A stretch of DNA of 64,000 nt. Source: G020354785 sp964534745 (GTDB taxonomy: Bacteria > Bacteroidota > Bacteroidia > Bacteroidales > UBA10428). The stretch lies in the NCBI GenBank assembly GCA_964534745.1, contig CAZHQW010000005.1:22900-86899 (forward strand), read 5' to 3'. A program made the position numbers and the translations under genes. Below the pieces are notes generated by a model. It was not told where the DNA came from. It worked only from the letters and a program-made list of their open reading frames with translations, and made no database searches. Of the stretch, positions 34,741-43,790 are shown in pieces (position 1 is the stretch's first letter; each line of letters opens with the position of its first letter).

Positions 34741-36456
34741 ATGCAACAGATAAATAATTTCTTTTTATTTATTGACAGGTATTTAGCCAGTTCGGACTGG
34801 TTTGCGCTTTTTCTGCTGGGAACCGGATTATTCTTTACCTTTTATCTTATATTTCCCCAGATCCGCTATTTCAGGCATGCCATCAGGGTGGTCCGTGGAA
34901 GATATGACCGCAAAGGTGACAAAGGTGACACCTCCCATTTTCAGGCACTTTCAACAGCACTGTCCGGAACAGTGGGAACAGGCAATATAGCAGGTGTAGC
35001 ACTGGCCATACATATAGGAGGGCCCGGTGCATTATTCTGGATGCTTATAACTGCCATGCTGGGAATGACAACAAAGTTTGTAGAGGTGACCCTGTCGCAC
35101 AAATACAGAAAAATAACAGAAGACGGCACAGTGGCCGGGGGTCCCATGTACTATATGAAGGAGAGGCTTAATATAAGGCTGAAGAACGGGAAGCTCATAA
35201 GAACAGGTTTAATACTTGGTGGATTCTTTGCTTTTGCCGCCATATTCTCATCCTTTGGAACAGGTAATATGCCCCAGATTAATAGCATTTCCAATTCATT
35301 GTTTACAACATTCGGCGTCAACCATATTATTACCGGTGCTGTGCTTGCGGTCCTGCTCGGACTGGTAATAATAGGAGGTATCAAAAGAATTGCAAAAGTT
35401 ACTTCGCGCCTGGTGCCGGCCATGGCATTTATTTACTTTTTCGGTGCCCTGTCGGTTCTTATTTATAATTATGATAAAATTTTGCCTGCCCTGGCTGAAG
35501 TATTCACCAATGTGTTTACAGGATCGGCAGCCACCGGCGGCTTTCTGGGTGCGGGATTCATATATGCATTTAAAAGAGGAGTGGCAAGAGGACTTTTCTC
35601 AAATGAGGCCGGACAGGGTTCGGCTCCCATAGCCCATGCGTCGGCACGAGCCCACGAACCTGTATCTGAGGGACTGGTAGCCATACTTGAGCCGTTTATT
35701 GATACTGTAATAATATGTATGCTGACCGGACTGACAATAATCTCTTCCGGGGTATGGAAGGAGAAAATCCAGAACCGCTTTCAATTTACTGATCTGGAAA
35801 TATTATCCGGAAAATATAATGATAGCAATACAGGTGACAGGAAAGCAATATTCAGGCATATTCATTCTTCTGAAAAATTGCCGGTATTTGAAGGTTCACT
35901 GAACGTGAAAAACGGAAATATTACAGGTAATATCACTGTCCTGCATTCCGAGTCCGTTGCCTCTGATATTAAAGTTTATGATAATAGCGGCAAATTATTT
36001 GAAGGCACTATTCCTGTAAAAAACGGAAGAATAGAAGAATCAAAGAACTTTTACATTGAAGGTAAATCGCTTATTCACAGTGCACCCCTTACTGCCGAAG
36101 CATTTAAGCGGGGAATCCTGGGAGATCTCGGACAATATATTGTTTCCATAGGTCTGCTGCTGTTTGCCTTTTCAACGGCCATATCATGGTCATATTACGG
36201 TGACCGCGCAGTAACCTTTCTATGGGGCGCCAGGTATGTAATGGTCTACAGGATAACTTATGTTATAGGCTTCTTTGTAGCTTCCTTTATAGATACGACC
36301 ATCATATGGTCATTCTCATATATTACCGTTGCACTTATGACTATACCAAACCTTTTCGGCATATTGATATTGAGCAGGGAAGTGAAGTCTACAGTGAGAG
36401 ATTACTGGAAACTGTTCAGAAATGAGTATCCGGGTGAGAAATCACCCAAATACTGA
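34741..36456 (+). CDS. Sodium/alanine symporter (AGCS family) with inserted domain
   Basis: A 571-aa inner-membrane Na+-coupled amino-acid carrier. Family motifs include ALSTALSGTVGTGNIAGVAL, GAGFIYAFKRGVARGLFSNE and GQGSAPIAHASA. The family is usually about 450-480 aa; here about 115 hydrophilic residues (roughly 345-460, between the segments IDTVIICMLTGLTIISSG and GILGDLGQYIVSIGLLLFAF) are inserted as a beta-rich soluble domain. I chose ATG 34741 (MQQINNFF); the frame also has a TTG at 34726 overlapping the radical SAM stop. Confidence 0.9.
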   Translation: MQQINNFFLFIDRYLASSDWFALFLLGTGLFFTFYLIFPQIRYFRHAIRVVRGRYDRKGDKGDTSHFQALSTALSGTVGTGNIAGVALAIHIGGPGALFWMLITAMLGMTTKFVEVTLSHKYRKITEDGTVAGGPMYYMKERLNIRLKNGKLIRTGLILGGFFAFAAIFSSFGTGNMPQINSISNSLFTTFGVNHIITGAVLAVLLGLVIIGGIKRIAKVTSRLVPAMAFIYFFGALSVLIYNYDKILPALAEVFTNVFTGSAATGGFLGAGFIYAFKRGVARGLFSNEAGQGSAPIAHASARAHEPVSEGLVAILEPFIDTVIICMLTGLTIISSGVWKEKIQNRFQFTDLEILSGKYNDSNTGDRKAIFRHIHSSEKLPVFEGSLNVKNGNITGNITVLHSESVASDIKVYDNSGKLFEGTIPVKNGRIEESKNFYIEGKSLIHSAPLTAEAFKRGILGDLGQYIVSIGLLLFAFSTAISWSYYGDRAVTFLWGARYVMVYRITYVIGFFVASFIDTTIIWSFSYITVALMTIPNLFGILILSREVKSTVRDYWKLFRNEYPGEKSPKY

Positions 36457-36478
36457 CAATCTGTTGCTGACTGCCATA

Positions 36479-36862
36479 TTATTCTATTAAATAGCTCTTG
36501 AAAATAAAAGGGATATTTATCAGCTCGGAATACTCCTGTCCGGTCTCTCTCATCTCATCATCATCTTCAACAAAGTACCATTCAACCTCAACTTCCTTTC
36601 CTGTGATTTTGATCTTTTCTATCGTGGTAAGAACTTCATGTATAGCTCTCTGGGATGCGGAATTAATATAATCAAGTTTCAGTTTGAATACAGTTTTGTC
36701 ATTAGGATTTGCCACATACATGTCCAGCCACTTCATGACAGGCAAATAAAAACTTATTACTTCCTCAGGCAATGATCTGCCTGAAATCTCAAAGTTATTC
36801 CCATAGCTGTCAAGTATTATGGCAGGTGTATCATCTGTACCCTTAATAATCAATGGTTCCAT
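36479..36862 (-). CDS. SiaC-type regulatory phosphoprotein (DUF1987)
   Basis: A 127-aa cytoplasmic protein of the SiaC family. It has the family's opening TPAIILDSYGNNFEISGRSL, FYLPVMKWLDMY, the DYINSASQRAI segment and WYFVEDDDEMRETG. In Pseudomonas aeruginosa, SiaC is phosphorylated on Thr68 by SiaB and dephosphorylated by the PP2C SiaA, and it activates a diguanylate cyclase. Here Ser68 falls in the NSAS motif, the likely phospho-site (inference). The gene is 18 bases behind a PP2C phosphatase gene, which fits that switch. No SiaB-like kinase or cyclase is in the window. Confidence 0.88.
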   Translation of the reverse strand: MEPLIIKGTDDTPAIILDSYGNNFEISGRSLPEEVISFYLPVMKWLDMYVANPNDKTVFKLKLDYINSASQRAIHEVLTTIEKIKITGKEVEVEWYFVEDDDEMRETGQEYSELINIPFIFKSYLIE

Positions 36863-36880
36863 TTCTTTACCTTTTAATAT

Positions 36881-39091
36881 CTATCCAAGGAACTTCTTAA
36901 GCTTATCCATAAAGCTATTCAGGTCTATCGGCTTTGATATAAAATCATCAGCCCCTGAACTCAGGCTTAGTTCTTCTTCATTCTCAAAACCTACTGCTGT
37001 CTGCACAATAATCGGTATACTATTCTTGTAGCTCTTAATGGTGCGTGTGGCATCATATCCGTTCATCCGCGGCATATTAATATCCATTAATATCAGATCA
37101 ACATTATTTGACTTGCAGTATTCCACCGCCTCCTTCCCGTTGCTTACCCTTATCAGCTGGGCATTTGTCGGTTTCAATACTTCTGCAAGAAAGAAATAGT
37201 TTACATCTGTGTCTTCAGCTATTAATATATTTTTATCCACCCAGTTATACTTTTGCTCTTTAGGAGTAATTTTACGTGCTCCCGTATACTTTAATCCGAT
37301 TATCAGGATATCATCAAGCTGGCTTCTATCCCCTTTCCATTCTTCATGTTTGCTTATCAGAATCTGTTCCTGTTCCTTCATTGGTTTGTCGTGTATACTT
37401 AAAAGCAACTCTTTGAGGCTGGCAGTGCCATACTTTATATTCATGTCGCTGCCAAACTGGTCACAATAGCCGTCACTAAAAATATATAAAGCATCATCCG
37501 GTTCCATCCTGATTTCGTGCTTTTCAAATGGCTGGTTTACATTGTGACTGTAACTCACTGACATCCTGTTAGCCCCGTACTGAATCAGCTCACCCTTCCT
37601 GATTATATACAGGGGATTCCGGGCCCCGGCAAACTGGAGCATGTCCCTGTCAAAATCTATTATACATAATGCTATATCCATGCCATCCTTAGGCTCGTCT
37701 CTTCTTCCCGTCTGATGAAGGGAACGTATGACATTTGTCCGCAATTCATTCAGTATATGGTCTGCCTGCAATGATGAAATGTGTCTGTTAATTACAATTT
37801 TATTTACAATTTCATTGAGAAAGGCAACACCCATCATGCTCATAAAACCTCCCGGCACTCCGTGGCCCGTACAGTCAGCTGCAGCAAAAATCAGGATATC
37901 GTCCTTCTCTGTAATCCAGTAAAAATCACCGCTGACAATATCCTTTGGCTTATAGAGGATAAAGTAATCCCTTAACAGGCTGTCCAGAAAATCTTTTGGC
38001 GGAAGTATGGCGTTTTGTATACGCTGGGCATACTGGATACTATCTGTTATTTTCTGCTTCTGCCTGTTTGCCAGGTCCCTCTGTTTTTCAATTTCAATAT
38101 TCTGATCATGAAGAAGCCTGTTGGCTTTCTTATTGTTGTTATACTGAATAAATATAAGAACAAGAATTAATGTCAGCATTATAAGAAGCAATGCCGCAAA
38201 ACGTAATGTTGTTTTTCTTACCTTCTCCCTTGCCTCCAGTGCATTAATCCTTGCCTTCTCCTCCTTCAGCGCGAGATCCTTAATCGCCTTCTCCTTATTT
38301 AACAGCTCGTTCTTTAATTGTATGTCGCGGTTTATTTTAACCACTTCGTTAAGAGTATCCTTGGTATTTATCAATTGTGTCTCTTTTGCAAATGCCTTTG
38401 CTTCAGCTTCCTTTGTCCTTGCTTCCATCGTCTCCAGCTCTTTCTTCTGCAAATGTCTCTGGAGCGACAGGTAGAGGTCAAAGTACTCCTTTGACTTATC
38501 GCTATTCCCGAGCTTTTCATAGTTCTTATACAGCAATTCGTAGCAGTTTTTAATTATCTGGAAATCATTAATCTCCTTACCCAGCTCCAGCGCCTCCGCC
38601 AGTCCGTTATTGGATTTATTATAATCCTTCAGCTCATATAAAGCCTGGGAAATATTGATAATCCCTGTAGCAATATCCCATAGTTTATTTTGTTTTCTTG
38701 ATATCTCGAGGCTCTTTTTAAAATTATTAATAGCACTGTGATAATCACCATATTCAGAATATATGAAGCCTATATTGTTATAAATAGTCTTTTCTGCATT
38801 GGTATTGCCCAGTTCCTTGTTTATAGCAAGTGATCTGTTGAAATTATCAATTGATTTCATACCCATCCCGCTCTGCCAGTATAAATAGGCAAGTTTATTT
38901 AAATAATTTGCGGTCTCTATTTTATTATTCTCTTTATCATACTTTTCAATAAGGGACAGGTAATCATTTATAAGTGCATTGTTATCAGGGACTTGAGGGT
39001 AACTGTGAACTGCAGATAAAAGAATAATAATTAACCAGCAAAAAATAACGGGGAATACTAAGCAGTATCTTTTTATCTTTCTCATAACCAA
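36881..39091 (-). CDS. TPR-transmembrane PP2C phosphatase with C-terminal receiver domain
   Basis: A 736-aa protein. Residues 1-32 form a signal. TPR repeats fill about 40-215 (NNIGFIYSEYGDYHSAINNF). A coiled coil and a membrane segment at about 297-318 (FAALLLIMLTLILVLIF) follow. A SpoIIE/PP2C phosphatase spans about 370-605 with metal-binding Asp in VSGDFYW, AADCTGHGVPGG, IFSDGYCDQFG and LDDILIIGL. A receiver domain lies at about 615-736, with phospho-acceptor Asp in LILMDINMP and Lys in ISKPID. Periplasmic sensing through TPRs and SiaC-like output is inferred from the downstream gene. The receiver at the C-terminus is unusual. Confidence 0.9.
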   Translation of the reverse strand: MVMRKIKRYCLVFPVIFCWLIIILLSAVHSYPQVPDNNALINDYLSLIEKYDKENNKIETANYLNKLAYLYWQSGMGMKSIDNFNRSLAINKELGNTNAEKTIYNNIGFIYSEYGDYHSAINNFKKSLEISRKQNKLWDIATGIINISQALYELKDYNKSNNGLAEALELGKEINDFQIIKNCYELLYKNYEKLGNSDKSKEYFDLYLSLQRHLQKKELETMEARTKEAEAKAFAKETQLINTKDTLNEVVKINRDIQLKNELLNKEKAIKDLALKEEKARINALEAREKVRKTTLRFAALLLIMLTLILVLIFIQYNNNKKANRLLHDQNIEIEKQRDLANRQKQKITDSIQYAQRIQNAILPPKDFLDSLLRDYFILYKPKDIVSGDFYWITEKDDILIFAAADCTGHGVPGGFMSMMGVAFLNEIVNKIVINRHISSLQADHILNELRTNVIRSLHQTGRRDEPKDGMDIALCIIDFDRDMLQFAGARNPLYIIRKGELIQYGANRMSVSYSHNVNQPFEKHEIRMEPDDALYIFSDGYCDQFGSDMNIKYGTASLKELLLSIHDKPMKEQEQILISKHEEWKGDRSQLDDILIIGLKYTGARKITPKEQKYNWVDKNILIAEDTDVNYFFLAEVLKPTNAQLIRVSNGKEAVEYCKSNNVDLILMDINMPRMNGYDATRTIKSYKNSIPIIVQTAVGFENEEELSLSSGADDFISKPIDLNSFMDKLKKFLG

Positions 39092-39150
39092 CTATATATA
39101 CTCCAGCATTACAGTCTAAGAAGTTACAAAAAATTTTTCATTTTTTCAGG

Positions 39151-39187
39151 GTGACATATATCACTATCAAAAGGTGATTTATATCAC
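39151..39187. promoter_or_regulatory. Two tandem CRP/FNR-like palindromes
   Basis: GTGACATATATCAC (39151-39164) and GTGATTTATATCAC (39174-39187) are both GTGA-N6-TCAC, the half-site pattern of CRP/FNR regulators, with centres 23 bases apart. They lie 60-96 bases before the phosphatase start codon, and the second touches the stop codon of the GSCFA gene. Confidence 0.6.
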
Positions 39188-40182
39188 TACAATTTGATGG
39201 ATAGCCTGGATAAAAATAAATTCTTCTCTTCATCAAAATTAAGTGCCGGATAATTATCCTCGAGTGTTTTGATATATTCAAGCTGGGTTTTCAGGAAAGA
39301 CTGATAGGACTTGGAATTAATATTAAAAGGTCTGTGTCCGGTTGCTTTTTTCAGCCTGGCTATTTCGCTTATAACTGTCCTTGAACCCTCTTCAATATAG
39401 GCTGAAACAAACCTGCTCCATATATACTCAACAGCCACTTCTGATAAATGGAGCATATCACTGGCATAAAACCTGTAATCCCTCAGCTCATCAATCAGTA
39501 TTTCATAGGCAGGGAAATACTCAATTTCAGGCAGGGTCTTTCTGAGCTCATAGACTGCCAGGAGCAGTGTGGATTTGCTAACCTGGTTCATTTCGGCGCC
39601 GTCCTTCCAGTGGCGGATGGGACTAACAGTAAAAACAATCTTTATCTGCGGGTTAAACTCTTTCAACTCCCTGTAAATAGTCATAAACTCATTTACTATC
39701 TCATGATGGTTCAATAAGTACCTCTCAAACTCACTGGCAGGAAGCTTATGGCAGTTAGCCACAACTCTTCCTGTTTCCTTAAATCTGTAAACCCATGCCG
39801 TACCGTATGTTATAAACAGAAAAGAAGATTTTTTCAGGAATTCTGAAGCGGTTTTTATTCTCTCATTGATATTACTCAGGCACTCCTTTTTATCGGGATT
39901 TGAAAATGCACTGTGATGGTCAAAGCTAAGCCATTGATTGTCATAATAATAAAGGTCGGAATCGGTCACAAGTCTTGTATGTAAAAGTATATCAAGGCAT
40001 TTTCTTATTGATGCCGGATTGTAGAGTACACCGAACGGATTGTGTTCAACAGGAAACTTGTAATCTTTCAGTCTTAATCCCACATTGTCAGCAAAGCATG
40101 AACCCAAAAATATAGACTTTGTATTATGGGTCAGACTGTATTTTGATTCGGGTATATCAACCCTTGTTCTGAACTGGCTCAT
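39187..40182 (-). CDS. GSCFA domain protein
   Basis: A 331-aa protein of the GSCFA family, related to SGNH hydrolases. The name-giving motif is visible in IFLGSCFADNVGLRL (about 26), followed by HNPFGVLYNPASI. FITYGTAWVYR and FTVSPIRHWKDG provide further conserved blocks, and SDMLHLSEVAVEYIW near 240 supplies the family His. A Ser/His-dependent esterase-like reaction is inferred from the fold; the substrate is unknown. It lies 11 bases after the alpha/beta hydrolase gene and is probably co-transcribed. Confidence 0.92.
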   Translation of the reverse strand: MSQFRTRVDIPESKYSLTHNTKSIFLGSCFADNVGLRLKDYKFPVEHNPFGVLYNPASIRKCLDILLHTRLVTDSDLYYYDNQWLSFDHHSAFSNPDKKECLSNINERIKTASEFLKKSSFLFITYGTAWVYRFKETGRVVANCHKLPASEFERYLLNHHEIVNEFMTIYRELKEFNPQIKIVFTVSPIRHWKDGAEMNQVSKSTLLLAVYELRKTLPEIEYFPAYEILIDELRDYRFYASDMLHLSEVAVEYIWSRFVSAYIEEGSRTVISEIARLKKATGHRPFNINSKSYQSFLKTQLEYIKTLEDNYPALNFDEEKNLFLSRLSIKL

Positions 40183-40193
40183 CAGTTAATTGT

Positions 40194-41033
40194 TTACGGA
40201 CGCCATGGCTTACTGTCCAGCCATTCGATAATGAACCTGCAGACCTCATCCGCACCTTCGTCAGCAAGTATATCATGATAATAGCCGTTCCATTCCTTGA
40301 ATACAGTTTTTTTGCTGGCATTGAGTACAAAATTCCTGCTTGCTTTAAACGAAGCTATCTTATCATCTGTGCCATGCATTACAAGCACAGGCATATTTAT
40401 CTTGTAAATGCTTCTTGAAGAACGCTGTCCGGCAATGATTATCTCATAGAATAACCTCATGGATATTTTACTGTGTATAAAAGGATCTTGTTTGAATTTT
40501 TCAATCCCTTCCTGTCCCCTTCTTCTATCCACTGCAGTATAACCTGTTTCCAGCATACAACCCGGACAGATGTGCCTTATAATATTCCCGGCAAACATTT
40601 TGCCTTTTGAGAATTTCTGTTCAAGGACGAGCCATGGAGATATTACAATAAGTCCGGAAATATTTGTTATGTATGTTGACAGATAATAAATGCCAATATT
40701 ACCCCCTAATCCCTGTCCCATTAATATTTTGGGATATCCGGGAAACAGTTCTTCGGATCTGTCAATCAGGGTCTGGACATCCTTTACAATTTTCCTGTAA
40801 GAGGAAGAATAACCTCTTTTCCCCTCCGACCTGCCGTGTCCTCTTAAATCAAGACTTGCAACACAATAATTGTTATCAGCCAGAACTTTGGCAAAATCTT
40901 TATAAATCCCGCTATGTTCTCCATGATTATGTATCAGGTTTATTACTGCCTTTGGCTTCCCCGCGGCAGTCCATGTCTGTCCGAATAATGAAAGACCATC
41001 GTATGATCTCCACCGATACTCATTATGCTTCAT
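40194..41033 (-). CDS. Alpha/beta hydrolase-fold protein lacking the nucleophile Ser
   Basis: A 279-aa monoglyceride-lipase-like (S33/Hydrolase_4) protein. Oxyanion region NLIHNHGEHSGIY and strand SLDLRGHGRSEGKRGY are typical. The nucleophile elbow, normally GHSMGG, reads MGQGLGGN, with Gly (codon GGA) in place of Ser. The acid residue is in MHGTDDKIAS and the His in GYYHDILAD. By normal chemistry it should not be an active serine hydrolase, so a binding or moonlighting role is possible (inference). It leads a two-gene unit with the GSCFA gene. Confidence 0.85.
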   Translation of the reverse strand: MKHNEYRWRSYDGLSLFGQTWTAAGKPKAVINLIHNHGEHSGIYKDFAKVLADNNYCVASLDLRGHGRSEGKRGYSSSYRKIVKDVQTLIDRSEELFPGYPKILMGQGLGGNIGIYYLSTYITNISGLIVISPWLVLEQKFSKGKMFAGNIIRHICPGCMLETGYTAVDRRRGQEGIEKFKQDPFIHSKISMRLFYEIIIAGQRSSRSIYKINMPVLVMHGTDDKIASFKASRNFVLNASKKTVFKEWNGYYHDILADEGADEVCRFIIEWLDSKPWRP

Positions 41034-41055
41034 TTCTGCCAGTGTCTATTTAGCC

Positions 41056-41063
41056 CAAAAATA
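41056..41063 (-). promoter_or_regulatory. -7-like box of the hydrolase/GSCFA operon
   Basis: On minus this reads TATTTTTG, matching TAnnTTTG, 22 bases upstream of the ATG at 41033. No -33 TTTG was found at normal spacing. Confidence 0.35.
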
Positions 41064-41192
41064 AATATTTTAATATAAAATGAACTACTTTTTATAATCA
41101 ATAATTTTAAATTTGAAACTGATTTCAGATAACGTAATTGTACCCGTATTAATTTGTGAATAATTATTTTTACATGAGTTAAAATTATAAAA

Positions 41193-41600
41193 ATGCAGGA
41201 AGTTATACAAATAAGCACGCATAAACATAATGGCCTCTATGATATTACCGATAAGGTAAGCCAGATTGTCAGCAAAAGTGGTATAAAATCAGGAATAGTC
41301 AATGTTTATGTCCAGGGTGCCACAGCAGCATTAATGATACAGGAGAACTGGGATGATTCGGTGCAGGAAGATGTTATAAACCTTCTCAAAAAACTTATTC
41401 CGCCAGGTATCTGGCTGCACGACCAGCAGGATAGCAACGGTGATGCCCACCTGAAGGCAGGCATTGTCGGTCCGGCTGAATCTATACCTATAATAGACGG
41501 AAAACTCGGACTATCAACCTGGCAGAACATTTTTGTGTGCGAATTTGACGGGCCAAGGCAAAGGCGAAATGTCATAGTCACACTATATAATTGCGGCTGA
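41193..41600 (+). CDS. YjbQ family protein (UPF0047)
   Basis: A 135-aa cytoplasmic protein of the YjbQ family, named for a secondary thiamine-phosphate synthase activity in E. coli. The family blocks are the N-terminal EVIQISTHKHNGLYDITDKV, VQGATAALMIQEN, WLHDQQDSNGDAHLKAG and the C-terminal GLSTWQNIFVCEFDGPRQRR. His and Glu/Asp residues for a metal site are conserved in these blocks. It is first in a plus-strand run before a GH31 enzyme (50-base gap), but a shared role is not evident. Confidence 0.92.
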   Translation: MQEVIQISTHKHNGLYDITDKVSQIVSKSGIKSGIVNVYVQGATAALMIQENWDDSVQEDVINLLKKLIPPGIWLHDQQDSNGDAHLKAGIVGPAESIPIIDGKLGLSTWQNIFVCEFDGPRQRRNVIVTLYNCG

Positions 41601-41650
41601 TTAATAATAAATATTGCAGTCAGATTTGCTTATTCTAAAAAGGCATAATT

Positions 41651-43765
41651 ATGAAATTATTGAAATATCCACCCTGGATAATAATAACAGCACTTTCGTT
41701 CACTGCTGCGGCTTTTTTAAAATCCTGTACAGACAACAACGGAATAAAGATTACTGCGCGTTCAGAAAACGAATTTCCCGTGATCAGGATCAAAAATGCT
41801 GCAGGCAAAGAAATAGTAATTTGTCCGGCCTCACCATCCGTGGGAAGCATAGGTTATAAAAAAAACGGGACTGTGACATGGGTAAGAGGTGAACCGGCAA
41901 GGTCGCGCCAGGACGGTGACGTTTTTCTCTGGGATGCAGGTGCGGGATCACAGGTAAAAATGTATATTACCAGGGTAAACGATGATTTGGACTTCCGCTT
42001 ATCGCTGGTGAGCGGCAAGGATACTGCAGACAAGTGGTATATTAATATTAAAGCTGAAAATGATGCATACTTTACCGGACTCATGGAAAGGGTTGTTGAC
42101 GGTCATCAGGACCTTTCATGGCAGGAGGGTATAAATACCGCACTGAACCTTCGCGGCAAGTTTATCGAAATGAAAATTAAACCTACGGTTTCAGCATATG
42201 CCCCTTTTTACATATCTTCTGAAAATTACGGCTTCTTTGTAAAGGGAACATGGCCCGGCACATTTGACATGTGCAGGGAGCTGTCCGGATTGGTGCAGGT
42301 TGCGTTTGAAGGCCCCGATTTTAGCTTCAGGCTTTACCGCGGTTCTTCTCCGGGAGATATTGTGCAAAGACATGCCCTGGAAACGGGGCCCTCCTTTCTC
42401 CCCCCTGTCTGGGCATTCGGACCGTGGCGCTGGCGCGACGACCACGTGAACAGGACCAGCTATTATGACAGCACAAAGGTTATGGCACCCTTTAACAGTG
42501 AGCTGGTAGAGGATATACTATTAATGGGTGCCTATGATATACCTTTCACGGCCTACTGGATCGACAGGCCTTGGTGTACGGGCATCAGGGGCTTTGATGA
42601 TTATGAATTTGACATGGTACGCTTCCCCCGGCCCGGAGATATGATAAAATGGATCAATGGCAAGGGTATTAAACTAATGATATGGATAGCCCCCTTTGTG
42701 ATGGGCGATATGGCGGACTATGCCGAACAGGAGGGTTATCATCTTGTTAGCAGGACAAGGGACAATTACCGGCAGGTACTGATAGACTTTACAAATCCCG
42801 GTGCCTGCAGGTGGTGGTCAGAAAACGGTCCGGGAAAACTTGCAGGTATGGGTATCAGCGGATTTAAACTCGACAGGGGGGATGGCGAAAAACTGGTTGA
42901 CTCACTTCACCTCATAACACACAACGGCACCTCCTACCGCGAAAATTATAATGATTATGTGCATCAGTATGTAAAGACCACCTATGAGGCGGTGCAGCCT
43001 GTACTGGACAGCAACTTTATACTTTTTCCCCGCGGCCAGTATACAGGAAGTGCCCGCTACGGCGGGATGTGGGCCGGTGATACCGATGGTAAGCCCGAGG
43101 GACTGCGTTCCGCTATAATAGGGATGCAAAGGTGCGCCATCATGGGCTACCCCCTGTGGGGTTCAGACATAGGCGGCTACTGGGGCAGCTTTTCGCGCGA
43201 GACATGTATGAGATGGCTCGGCTTCGGCTGCTTCTGCCCCTTAATGGAAACGGGGCCCACTACTAACAGGGGATTCTGGGATAGTCCCGGGGAGCCTCAT
43301 TATGACACCGAACTTATAGCTGTATGGAGACTCTACTCAAAAATAAGGAACATGCTTGTTCCCTACCTTCATGCCCTGGCCAGGGAAGCATCGGAAACAG
43401 GCAAGCCCATCATAAGACCACTGTTTATAGCATATCCCGGACAGGAGGAGGCATGGTCTGACTGGCAGACTTACATGCTGGGGCCCGACATACTGGTCTC
43501 CGCCATATGGGAAAAGGGGAAAGTAAAACATATTCTTTACCTGCCCTCGGGTGAGGAATGGACAGATGCATGGGATACCACCCATACATACAAAGGAGGA
43601 CAATATATTGAGGTAGATGCACCTTTATATAAAATACCGGTATTTATACGTAAAGGTTCGGGCATAAGCCTTGGCAACCTGAACGAACTTTACCGGGAAT
43701 CACTTGAAATTGCATCACAGAGGCCTGACCTGAGCGGACTTGAAGCAAAAGAGGGATGGAGATGA
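41651..43765 (+). CDS. Glycoside hydrolase family 31 enzyme
   Basis: A 704-aa exported alpha-glycosidase-type enzyme, with an N-terminal membrane or lipoprotein signal ending near Cys26 (FLKSC). The N-terminal beta-sandwich is followed by the GH31 barrel: PPVWAFGPWRWRDDHVN, IPFTAYWIDRPW, KGIKLMIWIAPFV, a nucleophile Asp in GFKLDRGDGE and an acid/base Asp in MWAGDTDGK. GH31 covers alpha-glucosidases, alpha-xylosidases and others; specificity cannot be told. It stands 25 bases before the GH105 gene, so both likely degrade parts of one glycan. Confidence 0.92.
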   Translation: MKLLKYPPWIIITALSFTAAAFLKSCTDNNGIKITARSENEFPVIRIKNAAGKEIVICPASPSVGSIGYKKNGTVTWVRGEPARSRQDGDVFLWDAGAGSQVKMYITRVNDDLDFRLSLVSGKDTADKWYINIKAENDAYFTGLMERVVDGHQDLSWQEGINTALNLRGKFIEMKIKPTVSAYAPFYISSENYGFFVKGTWPGTFDMCRELSGLVQVAFEGPDFSFRLYRGSSPGDIVQRHALETGPSFLPPVWAFGPWRWRDDHVNRTSYYDSTKVMAPFNSELVEDILLMGAYDIPFTAYWIDRPWCTGIRGFDDYEFDMVRFPRPGDMIKWINGKGIKLMIWIAPFVMGDMADYAEQEGYHLVSRTRDNYRQVLIDFTNPGACRWWSENGPGKLAGMGISGFKLDRGDGEKLVDSLHLITHNGTSYRENYNDYVHQYVKTTYEAVQPVLDSNFILFPRGQYTGSARYGGMWAGDTDGKPEGLRSAIIGMQRCAIMGYPLWGSDIGGYWGSFSRETCMRWLGFGCFCPLMETGPTTNRGFWDSPGEPHYDTELIAVWRLYSKIRNMLVPYLHALAREASETGKPIIRPLFIAYPGQEEAWSDWQTYMLGPDILVSAIWEKGKVKHILYLPSGEEWTDAWDTTHTYKGGQYIEVDAPLYKIPVFIRKGSGISLGNLNELYRESLEIASQRPDLSGLEAKEGWR

Positions 43766-43790
43766 ACAATTACTAACTAAAATAAAAATC

